This document shows positions 1 through 11,155 of a stretch of DNA of 64,000 nt, one piece after another. The stretch covers positions 992,001-1,056,000 of the forward strand of contig CAJQUW010015437.1 of NCBI GenBank assembly GCA_907163375.1, written 5' to 3'. Under the pieces are notes generated by a model. That model did not search any database and was not told the origin of the DNA. It saw only the letters and a list, made by a program, of their open reading frames with translations. The stretch's first letter is position 1; the number at the start of each line of letters is the position of its first letter. The translations under genes were made by a program, and so were the position numbers. This DNA is from Prostheceraeus crozeri (lineage: Eukaryota > Platyhelminthes > Polycladida > Euryleptidae).

Positions 1-398
1 AAGATAGCAACAGCCATTCAAAATGAAGCGATGCAGCTTTGTCTCATTTACTGCATTTACCTTCCACATGGCTCTTACCAATACCAGACATTGCTTTCTG
101 AATTATGTCCTTTCCAAGCGGCTAGATTTCTCAGTCATAAGTTCAATAATACTTCCACCTATCAGTAGATGCAAACTGATGCAGATTTGTACAAGTTAAG
201 CTATAATATAGATGCTTTAATTTCCACACATATTCACAAGAGGGTACGTGCAAAAATGCTTCGTTTATTGATGAAATCCCATGGGGTGGGTTGGACCCTT
301 TGCACTTTAAACTGAAATTTTCCCCAAAATGGAAGAAAGAGTCATCATTGACAAATGGAAAATATATATTATTCATGTTAAAATATTCACAAACATGT
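1..398. other. No gene recognised
   Basis: AT-rich sequence. A short open frame on the minus strand (143-412) resembles nothing I know and could be chance. It may be the decayed downstream end of the transposase relic that begins next to it. Confidence 0.4.
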
Positions 399-860
399 TC
401 ATGTACAAGCACTATCCATCACTGCATACCTATTCATAGTCCATAGATTCGCATGTTGCGCATTTTGTTGAAGCGAAACATGTTTCGCTGCCCACTTGCC
501 ACATTCAATGCACTTATACCAGTCAATGATGGACTCGCTTGTCCAAACATCCTCGCACACACAACATACGTTCACACCTTTAATTTTCAAAGCTGAACGT
601 GGATCTTTTCGTTCCTTTGCAGAAACTTTGGTCTTCCTAACTTGTCGGAACGTTTTATGCTCTAAAAATTCTGGATATGAATCTACTGCCTTCTGTGCGT
701 TGGATTAGACTTTTTGTTTGGTGAGGATAAGATCGCTGTTTCTGCAGAAGTTGTAGGTGTACATGGCATATCAAACGATTGGGAAAGATCAGGGGCTGAT
801 GTTGTGGTCGAACGATCTTCAAGACCATCATGCTTATCAAACCCGATAGAAAAGGACTTC
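399..860 (-). pseudogene. Decayed pogo/Tigger-like transposase C-terminal tail with zinc finger
   Basis: Read on the minus strand, this stretch has a low-complexity Ser/Pro/Lys linker followed by a C-x2-C ... W-x2-C-x2-C-x2-W module (CCVC near 555-570, CIECGKW near 490-510). Many pogo/Tigger and jerky-like transposases end in such a linker and a PHD-like zinc knuckle of the form C-x2-C...W-x2-C-x2-C-x2-W. The linker is in a different frame and carries stops, so it is a relic. No DDE catalytic core is recognisable upstream at 860-1,280, although a degraded one could be there. It could instead be the tail of another Cys-rich gene. Confidence 0.35.
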
Positions 861-2079
861 GACTTTTTAAAATCTGCTGAAGATGTTATTCATTCTTTGT
901 GGTGTGCACACAAATTCTTTGATGTGCCAGTTTGCGTGAACAGGACCGAAGTCAGACCGGTCGAAACTTGTCGCTGAATTAAAGACGACTACACCGGTCA
1001 ATCGTGGTTTTCCCTCCGTTGCTTGAAGAATATGAAAGGAACCGCGCACTGCATCTTCAGAGAAACACCTAAATGGTAAAAAGCTGCTGAATGGTGACCA
1101 ATTTGTACCGATCACTTAACACATGGACAACACCAGAGGCATGCTGATGATATATAACCAACAACCAAAGATTTATCAGTCCATTTATTTGACGTACAGT
1201 ACCAGTATCTTGAAACAAGCCTGCATTATTTATAAGCTTTACGAGACGCCATCTAAAATCGTGAGATAGTAGTGCCAACTACAATTGTGAGATAGCACCG
1301 AGTTTTCTCATCTAATTTCTTTTTCTTAATCTTATTGACTAGCTTAAGCCGAAATACTCGCATTTGTGGGAAGTTTGATTATGAATATTCTTAATTTATT
1401 TGTTGCTTTGAGCCCTAATATGTTTCTTTTATAACGCGCGTTTATTCCAGCCTGGACTGGATGGTTGTAGCCTATAGAATCCAGTGGTGGAGAAACTATC
1501 TAAATGAAAGCAATCATTCCTGAATATTATCAAGATTTCAGAACTAGAATGACGTTTCCATTATTTCATTGATAAAAAGCATCATATCTAGGATTTTAAT
1601 TTTTTATCTAAACATATCAGCTAACCTTAGAGAGGTGCGGAGAAGCTCCTACCCCCAAGAACAGGGTTAAGGAGCTAAATTGATAAGATTGACACAAAAA
1701 ATTTGTTCCGACTGAAACAAGTGTCGAGAGCAAAACGTCTAGCAAAAAGGAAATTGAACATTGTCATTTGTTTTCGGAGCATCTTTAGATATAGGCCTGT
1801 CTGTCGGCAATCTACCAGTAACTCGTAGGCAGATATCGATAGGCCTACATGTACGAATATGATACATTCTTTTACAGGGAGAATCTATAATTATACAATG
1901 GTCGGCTTTTTTGTTTGAGCATTATAGCGTGTAGACGTGATTTTATTCGTTTCTAAACAAAACAGAAGACCAGATGGTAACACTTACCGTTGCTTCCTCA
2001 GTTTCCGATCAGAATGAGTTTAGCTGTTCGTTGACGTTGACACAGACGACGAATGAGGAATATATTTGAATGTCGGAAC
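861..2079. other. Non-coding, no feature recognised
   Basis: Only short frames without recognisable motifs. Frames on the minus strand at 867-1,278 might be the upstream part of the transposase relic, but I cannot support that. Confidence 0.4.
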
Positions 2080-2285
2080 CATAGAGTAAGTATGCTAGGT
2101 AGAGTGGTAACTCCGCATTTATTAAATCCCCAATGTGTATACACTTTCGATTTTATTAAATGAACTCAAGGGAGATAGGATACAGTCGGAGTTGTTTCAC
2201 AATGTGAGATATGCACATTTATAGTCCGGTCTGTTAAGTTTATACGTTTACCAGACCGGAAATATCTCTGGATTTTTTGCATGGT
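2080..2285 (+). repeat. hAT-like MITE copy 1 (left end only)
   Basis: It starts with the terminal motif CATAGAGTAAGTAT and then TAGGTAGAGTGGTAACTCCG. It matches 60,483-60,615 nearly base for base over the first 70 positions. It also carries a short hairpin (CCGGTCTG...CAGACCGG, 2,223-2,262), which recurs in opposite orientation at 29,790-29,843. The matching right end is absent here, so this copy is partial. Confidence 0.7.
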
Positions 2286-3153
2286 TAAAGATGATGAAAT
2301 TTAAAGTTTTGAGTTGTGAGGTCCTAAATTTCATCATGTATTAAAGGAGAACTCGCGTCTGAAAGTTGAGCAATTTTTGCACATTTTGGACGAATTTGTT
2401 TGTATATGCTAAATGTATTTACTGTGAACTGATTTTTATTGTGTGTTCCATGGTAACTTCTATCATGAGATATTTAATTATTACAATAATGATGAAAGAT
2501 AGAATTCATGTATGTAAAACTCAATAATTTTTCCAAATCTTTTCATTCATTCAACAAATTTATGGCCCATAAAATACAATCAAACGATTGCTCAGACAAT
2601 CAGCCATTGACTGTACAAAATGTTACGTGTAGATGCACAAATAATTGTAAAGGATCATTGCAATGATTTCAACGTAAATTTGAGGATTTATGCAACTGTT
2701 GAAGCCATCTCATCCTTAAGGAAAACCACTAAGATTGCCACATTTCTGTCTGGCCCAATTTCCAGAAACATTTCCTTGTTGATCGCATGTTGTGTTGCCT
2801 AGACAGACGTGGCATATGTATCATAGCCATTTAATCGGATTGTCATAGATTTTTTGATATGTTGATAAGTGATGTTTCTCAAGAGAATGTACCCACTCTC
2901 GGGGAACTACTGCAATTGCGGCAGGTTGAAATATTGCCTATACTGTTCACACACGAACAGATACGGGAGAGGAAGTGTAGTTGGCATTAGAATTTATAGA
3001 CAGAATAAACTATGTAACCGCTCTTAATTTCATGTTCTTATGTTCTTATTCATCGTTCTATGAATCATGACGTCCAAACGCCTTCCATGAGGAAGAGACA
3101 TGTATAGGTTTAAAGATCAGTGTGGCCCTCACTTCATAAATTTTTACTGAAAC
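2286..3153. other. Non-coding stretch downstream of the nuclease-like gene
   Basis: AT-rich. Nothing recognised except weak similarity to MITE flank sequence. No obvious AATAAA on the minus strand directly after the stop of the gene at 3,154. Confidence 0.4.
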
Positions 3154-3426
3154 CTATGCAAGGGAGCAGTTACACTTGCATGTGCGAGAGCAATCCAGAT
3201 TTGATTTTTTGCACTTGCATCTTGTGCACAACCCCGTGCATGAGCACTTGATGAATTCACGACATGATTTTGCCACAGTTGGAATGGTAATCCAGTGAGG
3301 TAGCCATTTATCCCCTTCTCGCCTCCAGCCAAACTTATCAGGCGAAGGCAAATGCATTAAAGAGGATGTTTGCGTCCATATACCGCACTGATAAATGGCT
3401 CTTCTTGTGTGCTGCAAAAGTGCGTC
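3154..3426 (-). CDS. Last exon of the nuclease-like gene: Cys-rich CXC-like tail
   Basis: The exon begins after a TTTTCAG acceptor (AG at 3,427-3,428) and reads DALLQHTRRAIYQ, then a Trp-rich block, then a C-terminal run with C-x-C spacing (CSCTGLCTRCKCKK and CSRTCKCNC). It stops at 3,154. The repeated CxC pattern resembles the tesmin/TSO1 CXC DNA-binding fold. That resemblance is my reading and not an established annotation. The exon is open throughout. The intron before it is 199 bp (3,427-3,625). Confidence 0.8.
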   Translation of the reverse strand, partial: DALLQHTRRAIYQCGIWTQTSSLMHLPSPDKFGWRREGDKWLPHWITIPTVAKSCREFIKCSCTGLCTRCKCKKSNLDCSRTCKCNCSLA

Positions 3427-3625
3427 CTGAAAAGCGATTAAAACATTGTTGCATATATTACATCGTATCATCAAGGAGAAATAAACGACATCTTAGGACT
3501 GCGTGACTATGAAATGAATTAATTGAATTGAGTTACATATTTCTCTGTGAACTTCGTAGATACTCGTACATTAAATAATGCTAGTAATTACTACAAAAAT
3601 GCTACGGAAAACATATGCTGTTTAC

Positions 3626-4203
3626 CTTTGTTTGCGGTAACCTTTCTATAGGCCTTGCTTGCTCGCAAAAGAGCTTGAGTCTGGCGGAATTGATAGAAAA
3701 TTTACTTTTCCCGTAAAGAGTGGCAACGAACTGTTCTATCAAAAGAAATGTACCTGATCTTGCAGATATTTCACAGAATGGAGTTTCAACGATATCAAGA
3801 AATGCTTCTGTGACATCTTCATTTTGTTGCCAAGCTGTCCAGGCAGATTTTTTGCCTTTCCCATGGAAAAACGATGTTGTGTCGCACCCTGTGAGAGCAT
3901 GAAACATCGGTAATGAGCGAGACACTGGATCGCCCAAATCTGCAGCAATATGATTGATGTTTATGTATCTAAAGTTTCGACCCATTCCAAAAGCTATCCA
4001 CAGATGGCTGTCGGGAAATCGCTGTCCTATCATTTCCATGTGTCCAATGGCAATTACAACATCGGTATCTACCGTCAGAATCACTAACTGTCGAGCTACA
4101 TGATTAAGTGCATCTATTAAATGTACCATCATTCTCGTGTCCGCCTCCTCATGATTTGAATCTTCCATTACTGACGATCGGCCCTTTGAAAGAACTTTTA
4201 TTC
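3626..4203 (-). CDS. Exon with PIN/FEN-like nuclease core motifs
   Basis: Acceptor TTTCCAG at 4,204, donor AAG|GTAAAC at 3,625. The exon carries HEEADTRMMVHL (near 4,150), TVDTDVVIAIG (near 4,065), FGMGRNFRYI and LTGCDTTSFFHGKGKK (near 3,870). The order E-x-AD, then DTD, then GCD followed by a Gly/Lys-rich turn matches the metal-binding acidic residues and helix-hairpin loop of the PIN/XPG/FEN1 nuclease superfamily. A first Asp (VDG) lies in the preceding exon. All four acidic motifs are present, so the ancestral protein was probably a metal-dependent nuclease. The exon is uninterrupted. Confidence 0.8.
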
Positions 4204-4869
4204 CTGGAAATCAAACCGTTGTTACAAGTGATGACTCATTGTGATGACAGCATAACACAATATTTTAAAGATTGATTGAATGACACTTTGACTGTCTCTT
4301 TATTCATGGTACTTGACAACGTCCTTGAATCGACGACGGTTACAGTGCTTTTACTGTTATGTTTCTTTTCTGATATCTATATTCTACCATGATTCAGTAA
4401 TAATTGCCGTCAACGAAGCTACAGAAAGCAACAACTTGACAGCAGTCCTTCACCCAAGAGCAGGGCAAAATAGTTTCAAGTGTATGAAACGCTTTTGACA
4501 TGTAGGCCTTACGTCGTACGACACTTACATTCAACAAACAGTTGCTTTGCAGCTGTATCAACATTATACAAAAATACACTTGTAAGTGAAAATTGATTTT
4601 TCCACTTGTCAAGAGGCGCATCATATGTAAGATGCAAGCAAATACAGCGTGATAATCGGATCGAAAGTTGTTTAAAGCAACGTGAGGCCGATGTAGTATT
4701 GCAAATGAATTGAAGACAAAGCAACTGTTTCATCATTATATTATATCCGCGAGGCCTTTCGACGACTCTCGTGAAGCGGTACGTCGTATTTACAAATAAA
4801 TCAAGGAAAACGTTTATATACAAAATGAAATAAAAGAACGTGAGTTAAAGTCAAAGGTCAAAAGTTAGA

Positions 4870-5395
4870 AGTCAGATCCACGGTAGCGCGAGCGTCATCA
4901 CTGTTTGTTTTTGCACACACAATTTGGGTCTTGTGACGTTGATGATTGTCGCCTCTAGGAATGGTAGTAACGCTGTATGACGAGCTTTGGCGACCTTCTT
5001 GAAGTACGATATCTTTGTGCGTGTTACGTCAAACTTCGGACAATTGAGAGCGTGTCTTGCTACGGCACTGCTGGGAGGCTCTGATGATCGTGGTCAGGGT
5101 CTTTTGTTCATCAGCCATGCCGGAAGATGCTCGTCCACTCGGTTTGCCAGCCACTGTTCAGTCCGTCCAACATAACTGTCTCCGCAGCTACAATTGAATT
5201 GGTAGATGACGTCAGACGAACAATTGAGTGGCAGCATGTCTTTCAGGGATCGTACTAGAACTCCTCTGGTGATGAAAACGACCTTCGGCTCAATAGCTGG
5301 AAAGGCTAGAGCAGTTACAGCACGGACTTTGGTTTTGACCTCGTTCGAAAATCTTTCGCCCAGAAACTTGTTGTTTAAATAGGATATTATCATAA
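4870..5395 (-). mobile_element. Penelope-like element fragment, GIY-YIG endonuclease region
   Basis: On the minus strand the stretch reads SDVIYQFNCSCGDSYVGRTE, then WLANRVDEHLPAWL, then after an in-frame stop (5,094-5,096) a tail with RHALNCPKF and RPKLCVQKQ. The C-x-C-x3-YVGRT...R-x3-H pattern and the closing P-x-LC-x-QK block are typical of the C-terminal GIY-YIG domain of Penelope-like reverse transcriptases. Only the end of the element is present; there is no reverse transcriptase core. It lies inside the intron 4,204-5,464 of the nuclease-like gene in the same orientation, so a naive reading fuses it to the upstream exon. Confidence 0.75.
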
Positions 5396-5464
5396 CTGTG
5401 ATTAATTCCTCAGAACACACATGGTTATTAAATAGGTATAGTATGCATGAAATGTCTAACATAC

Positions 5465-6440
5465 CTGATGTTGCATTGATTTCCTTATTTAAGGCAAACT
5501 GATGGCTATAAATTTCGGTTATCAGAAAATTGAAAAGTTTTTCCTTGTTTGAGGACTCTCTCATAAAATCAGCCCAACTCCGCGGCAATTTTGTTTCCCT
5601 CTTAACTATAATTCGTTGACCATGTCCTCTTTTCTCCCGCGTACACTCTTTCAGGCTGCCATTGATATATGTATCCCAAACTAAGTCTAAGCGTTTGGTG
5701 TTGTGCAATTGCTCTTCAACATAGGGAACAAAGATTTTGCTCGAATATTCTCCGAAACTTGTTACTGATGTTGGAAGAGAATGAATTATTGCTGGCCCGT
5801 CGACGATTTTAGCATCAAACATCTCATCTGATTCCACATTTCTGATGGGAAGGCATGTTAATAAACTGCTTTTGTTGCCACTTGACAAAGTGCCTGAACG
5901 AGAGAGGGATGGAGGATATGATTGACTTTCATGTGAGAAAAATTACTTGATATCTCCAGAACGACTTTGAATGGCAACATACATTTCGCCCAGTACCGAT
6001 ACATCATGTCTCGCTGACACCAATTTTTCTGAAGATTTATTATCACGCTTTCTTCGGACATTGAATAGTTCTACGGTGTTTCGCGGAATGCGTTCATGAA
6101 TGGACTTTCGATGCTCAAGGTCTGTTGAACTGTGCAGAACTGCAGATGCGAAATGTTCGTATCGTCCTTTGCCTTCATGGGTTAGAGTGAGGACACACCT
6201 AGCAGCAGCTGAGGTTGCACATCGATTGTTCAAGCCAACGAGATCGTCCTCTTGTCTCCGGAAAGGATTGCCTATCTTTGTAATGGTGTGATGCAAGGAA
6301 ATTGCATTGTCATGAAATGCTTTCTGCTGTGAAAACCAATCTCATGATGCCAATCTAGATAGCTCTCAATAAATAAGTCGGAAGATCCTTCGAATTCATC
6401 GATGATTCTTGCTATTTCTGGTCCGGAAATCAGCCACCTC
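5465..6440 (-). CDS. Exon with first nuclease Asp and WDTY/TREKRG blocks (broken)
   Basis: Acceptor TTGACAG (AG at 6,441-6,442), donor TCAG|GTATGT at 5,464. The exon reads RWLISGPEIARIIDEFE, then GNPFRRQEDDL, then FFSHESQSYPPSLS, then FDAKIVDGPAIIHSLP (candidate first metal-binding Asp), then LVWDTYINGSLKE and TREKRGHGQ. All blocks fit the family in order. There is one frameshift in 6,325-6,350, between WHHE and the block ending GNPF, and one TAA codon at 5,943-5,945 just before FFSHE. Removing either alone would not restore the gene, given the other lesions. Confidence 0.8.
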
Positions 6441-8057
6441 CTGTCAAGAAATGGATTCCTTATATCTACATGTACATTCATCATTGAAAACAATTAGACA
6501 AATTCATGTTCAGATGAGAGAAACACACACACAATTATTTATGATTATTTATTATATATCTCTGTGTGTAAACATAAGTTTCAATTGCACGGCACCTAGA
6601 TAGTGGATCCATTGATCATTATCACAAGAGCAAAAATTGTAAATTTTAGTGGCTATGCGAAAAATAGTCAATGGTTTTGCAGTTAATTGATTGAAATAGC
6701 TATAATCTGCTAACGAAAACTTTGAATATTAATGAATGAATATCTATGAAATTCCAAAAAAATCATTTATTTGCCTTTTCCCTCCAACTTCAATGGATGG
6801 TAACTCTGGATCCAAAAATCTGAGATGCATATTTAGATATACACAAATTTTGATTGATCACGACAGATACTTTGGATGAAACATAAATGTACATTACTGT
6901 ATAGTTCATGGTGCTTCCGCCATAATTGATTGATCTTTCTATGCAATTTGAAGCAAAATACACCAATCGTCGATACAGACAGTGAGTTAAGTTACAGATG
7001 GAAGCACGCTAAGCCAATCGGTATATACTTCCAACATGATATTCAGGTCCTGCCACAAGTGTAGGATGTCTAAACATGCAATTTGTTCTTCTCCAGAATT
7101 CCTCTTCTATACACTGATCAAAATGCAAAGAACTGCGACATTGTGCTATAAATGTACCTATACAAGAACGTGTAGCAATAGTGATATGTGAATAGCGTGA
7201 GAAGTAAACTTGAATAGAAAAAAAATCAATTGAAATGAAAATATCTACAACGGATATATGCAAAATATCTACAATGGATTAATGCATCTTGATTATTTGG
7301 ATCAATTTGGATTATTCATCACATGTCTATGCAATACACAAAATTTATTTTTAACATAACACATTTATTTTCACATGCCGGTATTTAAAAAGTAGAAATA
7401 TATTTGTTGCTTTTTTAATCATAGTCGTTTTTTCAAGGAGCATTTGTCGACCACTTGGTATACCTCCTGCTACATCGACCGCTTCATCTATCTTTCATTT
7501 TCCAAGAACAGACGAGGGAAAGGATGACAAATTCAAATAAACGAGGAAGTCAAGTCCACCACCATAACTGTCCAACTTTTCGTCCAGCAGCACATACACG
7601 TAGATGCCTGAATGCGTGCTTGCTGCTTACGCTTACTTGCAACAATCCTTTGCAATATATTTCCTTTTCTTACCAATGGTTTCATCAACACACATTTAAT
7701 TTCTCTTTAAGAAAAAAGAAGGGGAGCGATTTTTTCCAACATCACTGAGTTAGGATAATTCAAGCAACACACAAAAGCATATCATAGAAAGCAAAAATGT
7801 CAACACATAGATTTCTTTCAAATTGACAATTGATTGTGATAGATGACGTAAACATGTGTAAATATGGTAATGCAGATACTCCATTATTGCGTGAAAATGT
7901 ACAGATATTCCATTAGATAAGTCAGTTTTCCACTCTGTCGAGTATCCATGTCATGTATTTTACGAGTAGTTGTACACATTTATATCATACAGAATATTTC
8001 ATCGCGTGAAAGACAGTCAGTTAAAGGAGAGAAGCAAACCGGTTTGCTTGTACTTAC
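6441..8057. other. Intron of the nuclease-like gene
   Basis: A 1,617-bp AT-rich intron between the exon ending at 8,058 (donor GTAAGT) and the acceptor before 6,440. I see no gene in it; the short open frames match nothing known. Confidence 0.7.
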
Positions 8058-8450
8058 CAAAGAGTTGCTGGATTTTCAAGAAAACCAATAACCCCTCCAG
8101 CACTTTTGAGAATTTTGTTCTCTTGCTCATGTGCTTCGTCGATTGGTATTGAGGAGAAAGGACGTCTGCTCCTAGATACTGTCCAGTTGTGCTGATCCAT
8201 AAATTGCCTCTTTATTGGTTCGGGCAACATTTTCAAATCCCGCAAGTAAACAGACAACCAACGGGCATAGTTTGGGTGATTCAGCGCAAAGAGCATGGGC
8301 ACTAGATCTTCAAGTGCAGCGACGAATAACGCAAGCGATTTAATTCGGTGTGCCTTAACCACTGTCAGAATTTGGGAAATGTACTTGCGGACCATTTCAA
8401 AAAATGAAAAGGTAGGATTTGATTCCATTTTTGATGATCTCAGTATTAAG
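8058..8450 (-). CDS. Exon with ARW and PIDEAHEQ blocks, cut by the Polinton
   Basis: Reads SNPTFSFFEMVRKY, then FALNHPNYARWLSVYLRDL, then FSSIPIDEAHEQENKI, then GGVIGFLENPATL, with donor TTTG|GTAAGT at 8,057. This is the most conserved part of the family (NYARW ... DxAHEQ ... ENP). Its upstream edge runs directly into the left end of the Polinton at about 8,451, with no acceptor site in between. That suggests the element landed in the exon and not in an intron. The block itself is open. Confidence 0.8.
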
Positions 8451-8504
8451 CCCGTGCCAAAATCAAGGCCAAAATGTGCAACGATGAGTCATCATGCTGA
8501 CTCA

Positions 8505-8700
8505 GCCCCCCCCCTCTGGAAGGAAGGAAGGAGTTCGCCAAGGATGTGATGGAAGGATGGGTCCGAGAGCAGGAAACCGTTCCCTCCCCCCCTCTTGAAG
8601 GAAAGAAGGAGGTGAGGGAGGTGGCCAAGAATGTGTTGGGAGGAATGGGTCCGTGAGGAGGAAAGCGTTCCCTCCCCCCTCTGGAAGGAAGGAAGGAAGG
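8505..8700 (+). repeat. Degenerate GGAAGG-rich tandem units in the left TIR
   Basis: About three units of roughly 75-80 bp, each made of CCCCCTCTGGAAGGAAGGAAGG, a GTGxTGGxAGGATGGGTCCG-like segment and CGTTCCCTCC. The right TIR has about two units (23,310-23,410), so the copy number differs between the two ends. Confidence 0.75.
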
Positions 8701-9308
8701 CGGCAAGGGTAGGAATGACAGAGTTAGAAAAGGTGGGATTTGGTCGTTTTGGGATGAGAAAGGTCGTTTTTCGGCATGAAGGAGTGCTCGGATGGGAAAA
8801 CGGAGACCAGATTTGGAATCAGCGTGCAATTCTGCATTTAGAGGGTCAGTTTCAAGAAAATCGGAGAGAAAAAGTCGAAAAGTTTCTTCACACTGGGTCT
8901 CCACACGGGATTTTTTCGTGAAAATGTTAAATTGTGGCCACCTTTGTTGACGACTCACTCAGGAATGGAAGTGAATGAAGAGCTCGGGTTTCTTTTAGGG
9001 GCAAGACCGAACTTTGTTCTCTAGGATCCTATCTTTTCAGATCTGTGGAAGGTTTCGTTTCCAAATGAGAGCATGTTTAAAATCGAATGTTTACACATTT
9101 TCCAAGATTTTGAAACCCTTGAAGAAACGAGAGTTTTTCAACTCGGCTTCTGGTCATTGTAGAGAGTCGAGGGATAGCTTAAATGAAAGGTGAGAGCGAG
9201 AAAACGTGACTGTCAAAATTTGAAGTCAGTCGGAGCACTAGAACCGGAGATAGAAGTGTTTAAAGTTTTGGATGATGGAGATTACGTCATCACCTCATCA
9301 CCACAAAC

Positions 9309-9316
9309 TATATAAG
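9309..9316 (+). promoter_or_regulatory. Inward-facing TATA box in the left TIR
   Basis: TATATAAG at 9,309-9,316, with its mirror at 22,343-22,350 in the right TIR. Some 50 bases downstream lies AAAG|GTAGGT, a good splice-donor match. Together these suggest a leader exon transcribed inward from each end. This is inference from motif spacing. Confidence 0.4.
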
Positions 9317-10074
9317 CTGGGAACCGAATGAGACATTTCATTAGGACGAGAGCGATTGTCAAAGGTAGGTCGTCTCTCTGAAGCTTCGATGATAGCATCG
9401 GACATTCGAAATTTCAGGTTTGCGTAGGAAACCGACTTAGAAAATTTCATTGCTGATATCAGCTAAGGCGTCAGACTTAAAGGTTAGCCAGGAGATGGCC
9501 TTAGTGTCCAGGCCATAAAGGACTCCAAAACTTTAAAGGCATGTAACTTTGCTTCTACAAGTCCTTGTGACTTGATTCAAAAAAGATTCGATAGCTATTG
9601 ATCAGCCCTATATTTACAGACTACTTGCAAAATTTCATAAGTAGTGCTAAAAAGTTGAAAAATTTAAATTCGTTATTTTTGGAGGTTTTCTGGGGTTTTC
9701 GACCCTGCTGAAGTCAATGAAGGCATGTATAAGTGTGTACAAGCCAGTCTTTCCATGATACAAGCGGCTTTTCACTGAAAGCGAGCATGACACGGAGAGT
9801 TTTGCTGTAGTATTCCACTGACAGGGTGTTCCTTCGGGACGGCGGACGATGCCGTAGTGATAAGTGCGGCAAGGGAGTGTGTCATAGTTTAGACCGAAAC
9901 CGCTGGGGCAACTCATGTCTCATGTTGGGCATTTGACACAGTTCTCAACGTAGCACTTTGAACGCCAATCGGTTGAGTCTTAGCTATCTTGTCATGGGTG
10001 GCACCTAAACATCTCCATTGCAAAACGCTTCTGAATCACGGGTTGCTATCAAGCTGATCAAGGCAACGACTTGG

Positions 10075-10551
10075 GATGTTTCCTATTGTAAATAACTCCA
10101 CCGGTTTTTATGGCAAAATCGGGGCCCGGATACCAACACAGTGACATGACGCACGCTCTGTCCGTTTGAGGTTGGATTTGTGGGTCGAGGCCTTGGAGCT
10201 GGGATAAGATCCCCTCTGAGTAATGCCTGTAACGGATTCAAGAGCTTAACACCTAAACGTTTGCTATCAACCTGGTTTCTGATATCAGGCCCTTGTGAAA
10301 TCTCGTCTAGCCTCAGTAACTCAGGGTTGGCAACGTCTATCGTTTGTCATTGTAACTTGGTAAAAATGAGAGGGTTACTGCAGGCATTGACGTCAAACCT
10401 TTTCCCGTCATAGGGTAACCAGTCTTTGTGTTAGGAGTTGGTTACTGAAAGCATGGTGACTGCCGATGCCCATAAATGGTAAAACCGCTGTTGTCATGTC
10501 AACCGCATGGCCAAATAAGGAAGGTCTGAATCATGGCTTTGTGCTCACTGG
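10075..10551. other. Polinton left subterminal region, no gene recognised
   Basis: Sequence inside the left TIR without counterpart at the right end. The plus-strand frame at 10,180-10,413 has no recognisable motif. Confidence 0.4.
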
Positions 10552-10552
10552 G

Positions 10553-10560
10553 TATATAAA
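10553..10560 (+). promoter_or_regulatory. TATA box of a small plus-strand Polinton gene
   Basis: TATATAAA, 38 bases before the ATG at 10,598, a normal distance for a short leader. Confidence 0.6.
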
Positions 10561-10597
10561 CCGTTGCCTCTCTTTCATTTTCATTTTATGCTCCATC

Positions 10598-10873
10598 ATG
10601 CAGACACCAAACACGCTAGTCAGCTCTCCTGACAAGCCTCGGTTAAAGCCGAGAAATTTATTTAAAGAGTTTTCGCAGATGGAAGAGCAAGAGAGATTGT
10701 GGAACAATTTTGCTGGAATTGGTTCATCAGCTGCCGATGATGACACCGATTCAACAGAGTGGGGGCATATACCGCCCTCTGACAGTCGGGTTGTAGTAGA
10801 GGAGGTCGATGCCGCTGACACAGAGAGATTAAGAGTCTCTCTCAGCAGGATCGGCCAGTCCCGCCCAAGTTAG
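10598..10873 (+). CDS. Small acidic Polinton accessory protein, 91 codons, unknown function
   Basis: Opens with MQTPNTLVSSPDKPRLKP, then a Glu/Gln stretch (FSQMEEQERLWNNFAG) and an Asp/Glu-rich tail. The ATG at 10,598 is preferred over an earlier in-frame codon because TATATAAA lies just upstream. An AATAAA (10,888) lies 15 bases after the stop, so this looks like a compact transcription unit of its own. It runs opposite to the structural genes and sits by the left repeat, where Polinton-like viruses often keep early or host-interaction genes. I do not recognise the family. The frame looks whole. Confidence 0.55.
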   Translation: MQTPNTLVSSPDKPRLKPRNLFKEFSQMEEQERLWNNFAGIGSSAADDDTDSTEWGHIPPSDSRVVVEEVDAADTERLRVSLSRIGQSRPS

Positions 10874-11040
10874 ATGATTGTCTTTTTAATAAACATAAGA
10901 TCAACTTTCATACATGCAAGACATTCTTTCCTCACCCTTCGTCGGGAACGTCCCATGAGCCCTCTAAAGGGCTACCTTCTAATGCAGCTAAAGTGGTCCC
11001 AAGCCCGCCACATCTCTTCGGACATGGAATGCAGAGGGGA

Positions 11041-11155
11041 AGAATAAATGATGAAATGGGATGAATTGGAAGGGACATTCATGCGCCACACGCAACCACA
11101 AGCTCATTTCTCTCTTCAGTAGTGAACAAGCTCTTGTGAGTGTAGTCAGAAAGTT
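11041..11155 (+). repeat. Subterminal inverted repeat, left copy
   Basis: Reverse complement of 21,120-21,232 with a few mismatches (GCGCCACACGCAACCACAAG in this copy). It is separated from the TIRs by about 1 kb of unique sequence on this side and by a diverged TIR duplicate on the other, so the original TIR may once have reached this far inward. Confidence 0.75.

Larger units (their letters stand above)
8451..10074 (+). repeat. Polinton left terminal inverted repeat
   Basis: Matches the reverse complement of 21,569-23,469. The terminal 20 bases differ at two positions (CCCGTG...TCAAGGCC); the inner kilobase (about 8,880-10,020) looks identical by eye. It contains GGAA-rich tandem units near the outer end, an inward TATA box at 9,309 and an 89-codon frame (9,647-9,916, minus) whose reality I cannot judge. 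Its conservation in the other repeat only reflects repeat identity. Confidence 0.9.

Noticed and set aside
4509-4823. 104-codon minus-strand frame in the Penelope-bearing intron
   Set aside because: No recognisable motif and inside an intron of the larger gene.
5094-5888. A single protein joining the WDTY/TREKRG block to a GIY-YIG nuclease
   Set aside because: A good splice donor at 5,464 and the Penelope identity of the second half show an intronic insertion.
8446-8958. 170-codon minus-strand frame at the outer left TIR
   Set aside because: It runs through the GGAAGG tandem units and lacks motifs; low-complexity Pro/Ser/Arg translation is an effect of the repeats.
9647-9916. 89-codon frame present in both Polinton TIRs (also 21,743-22,012)
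   Set aside because: Identity between the two copies follows from the repeats being the same; no motif and no signals of its own. Kept only as a remark.
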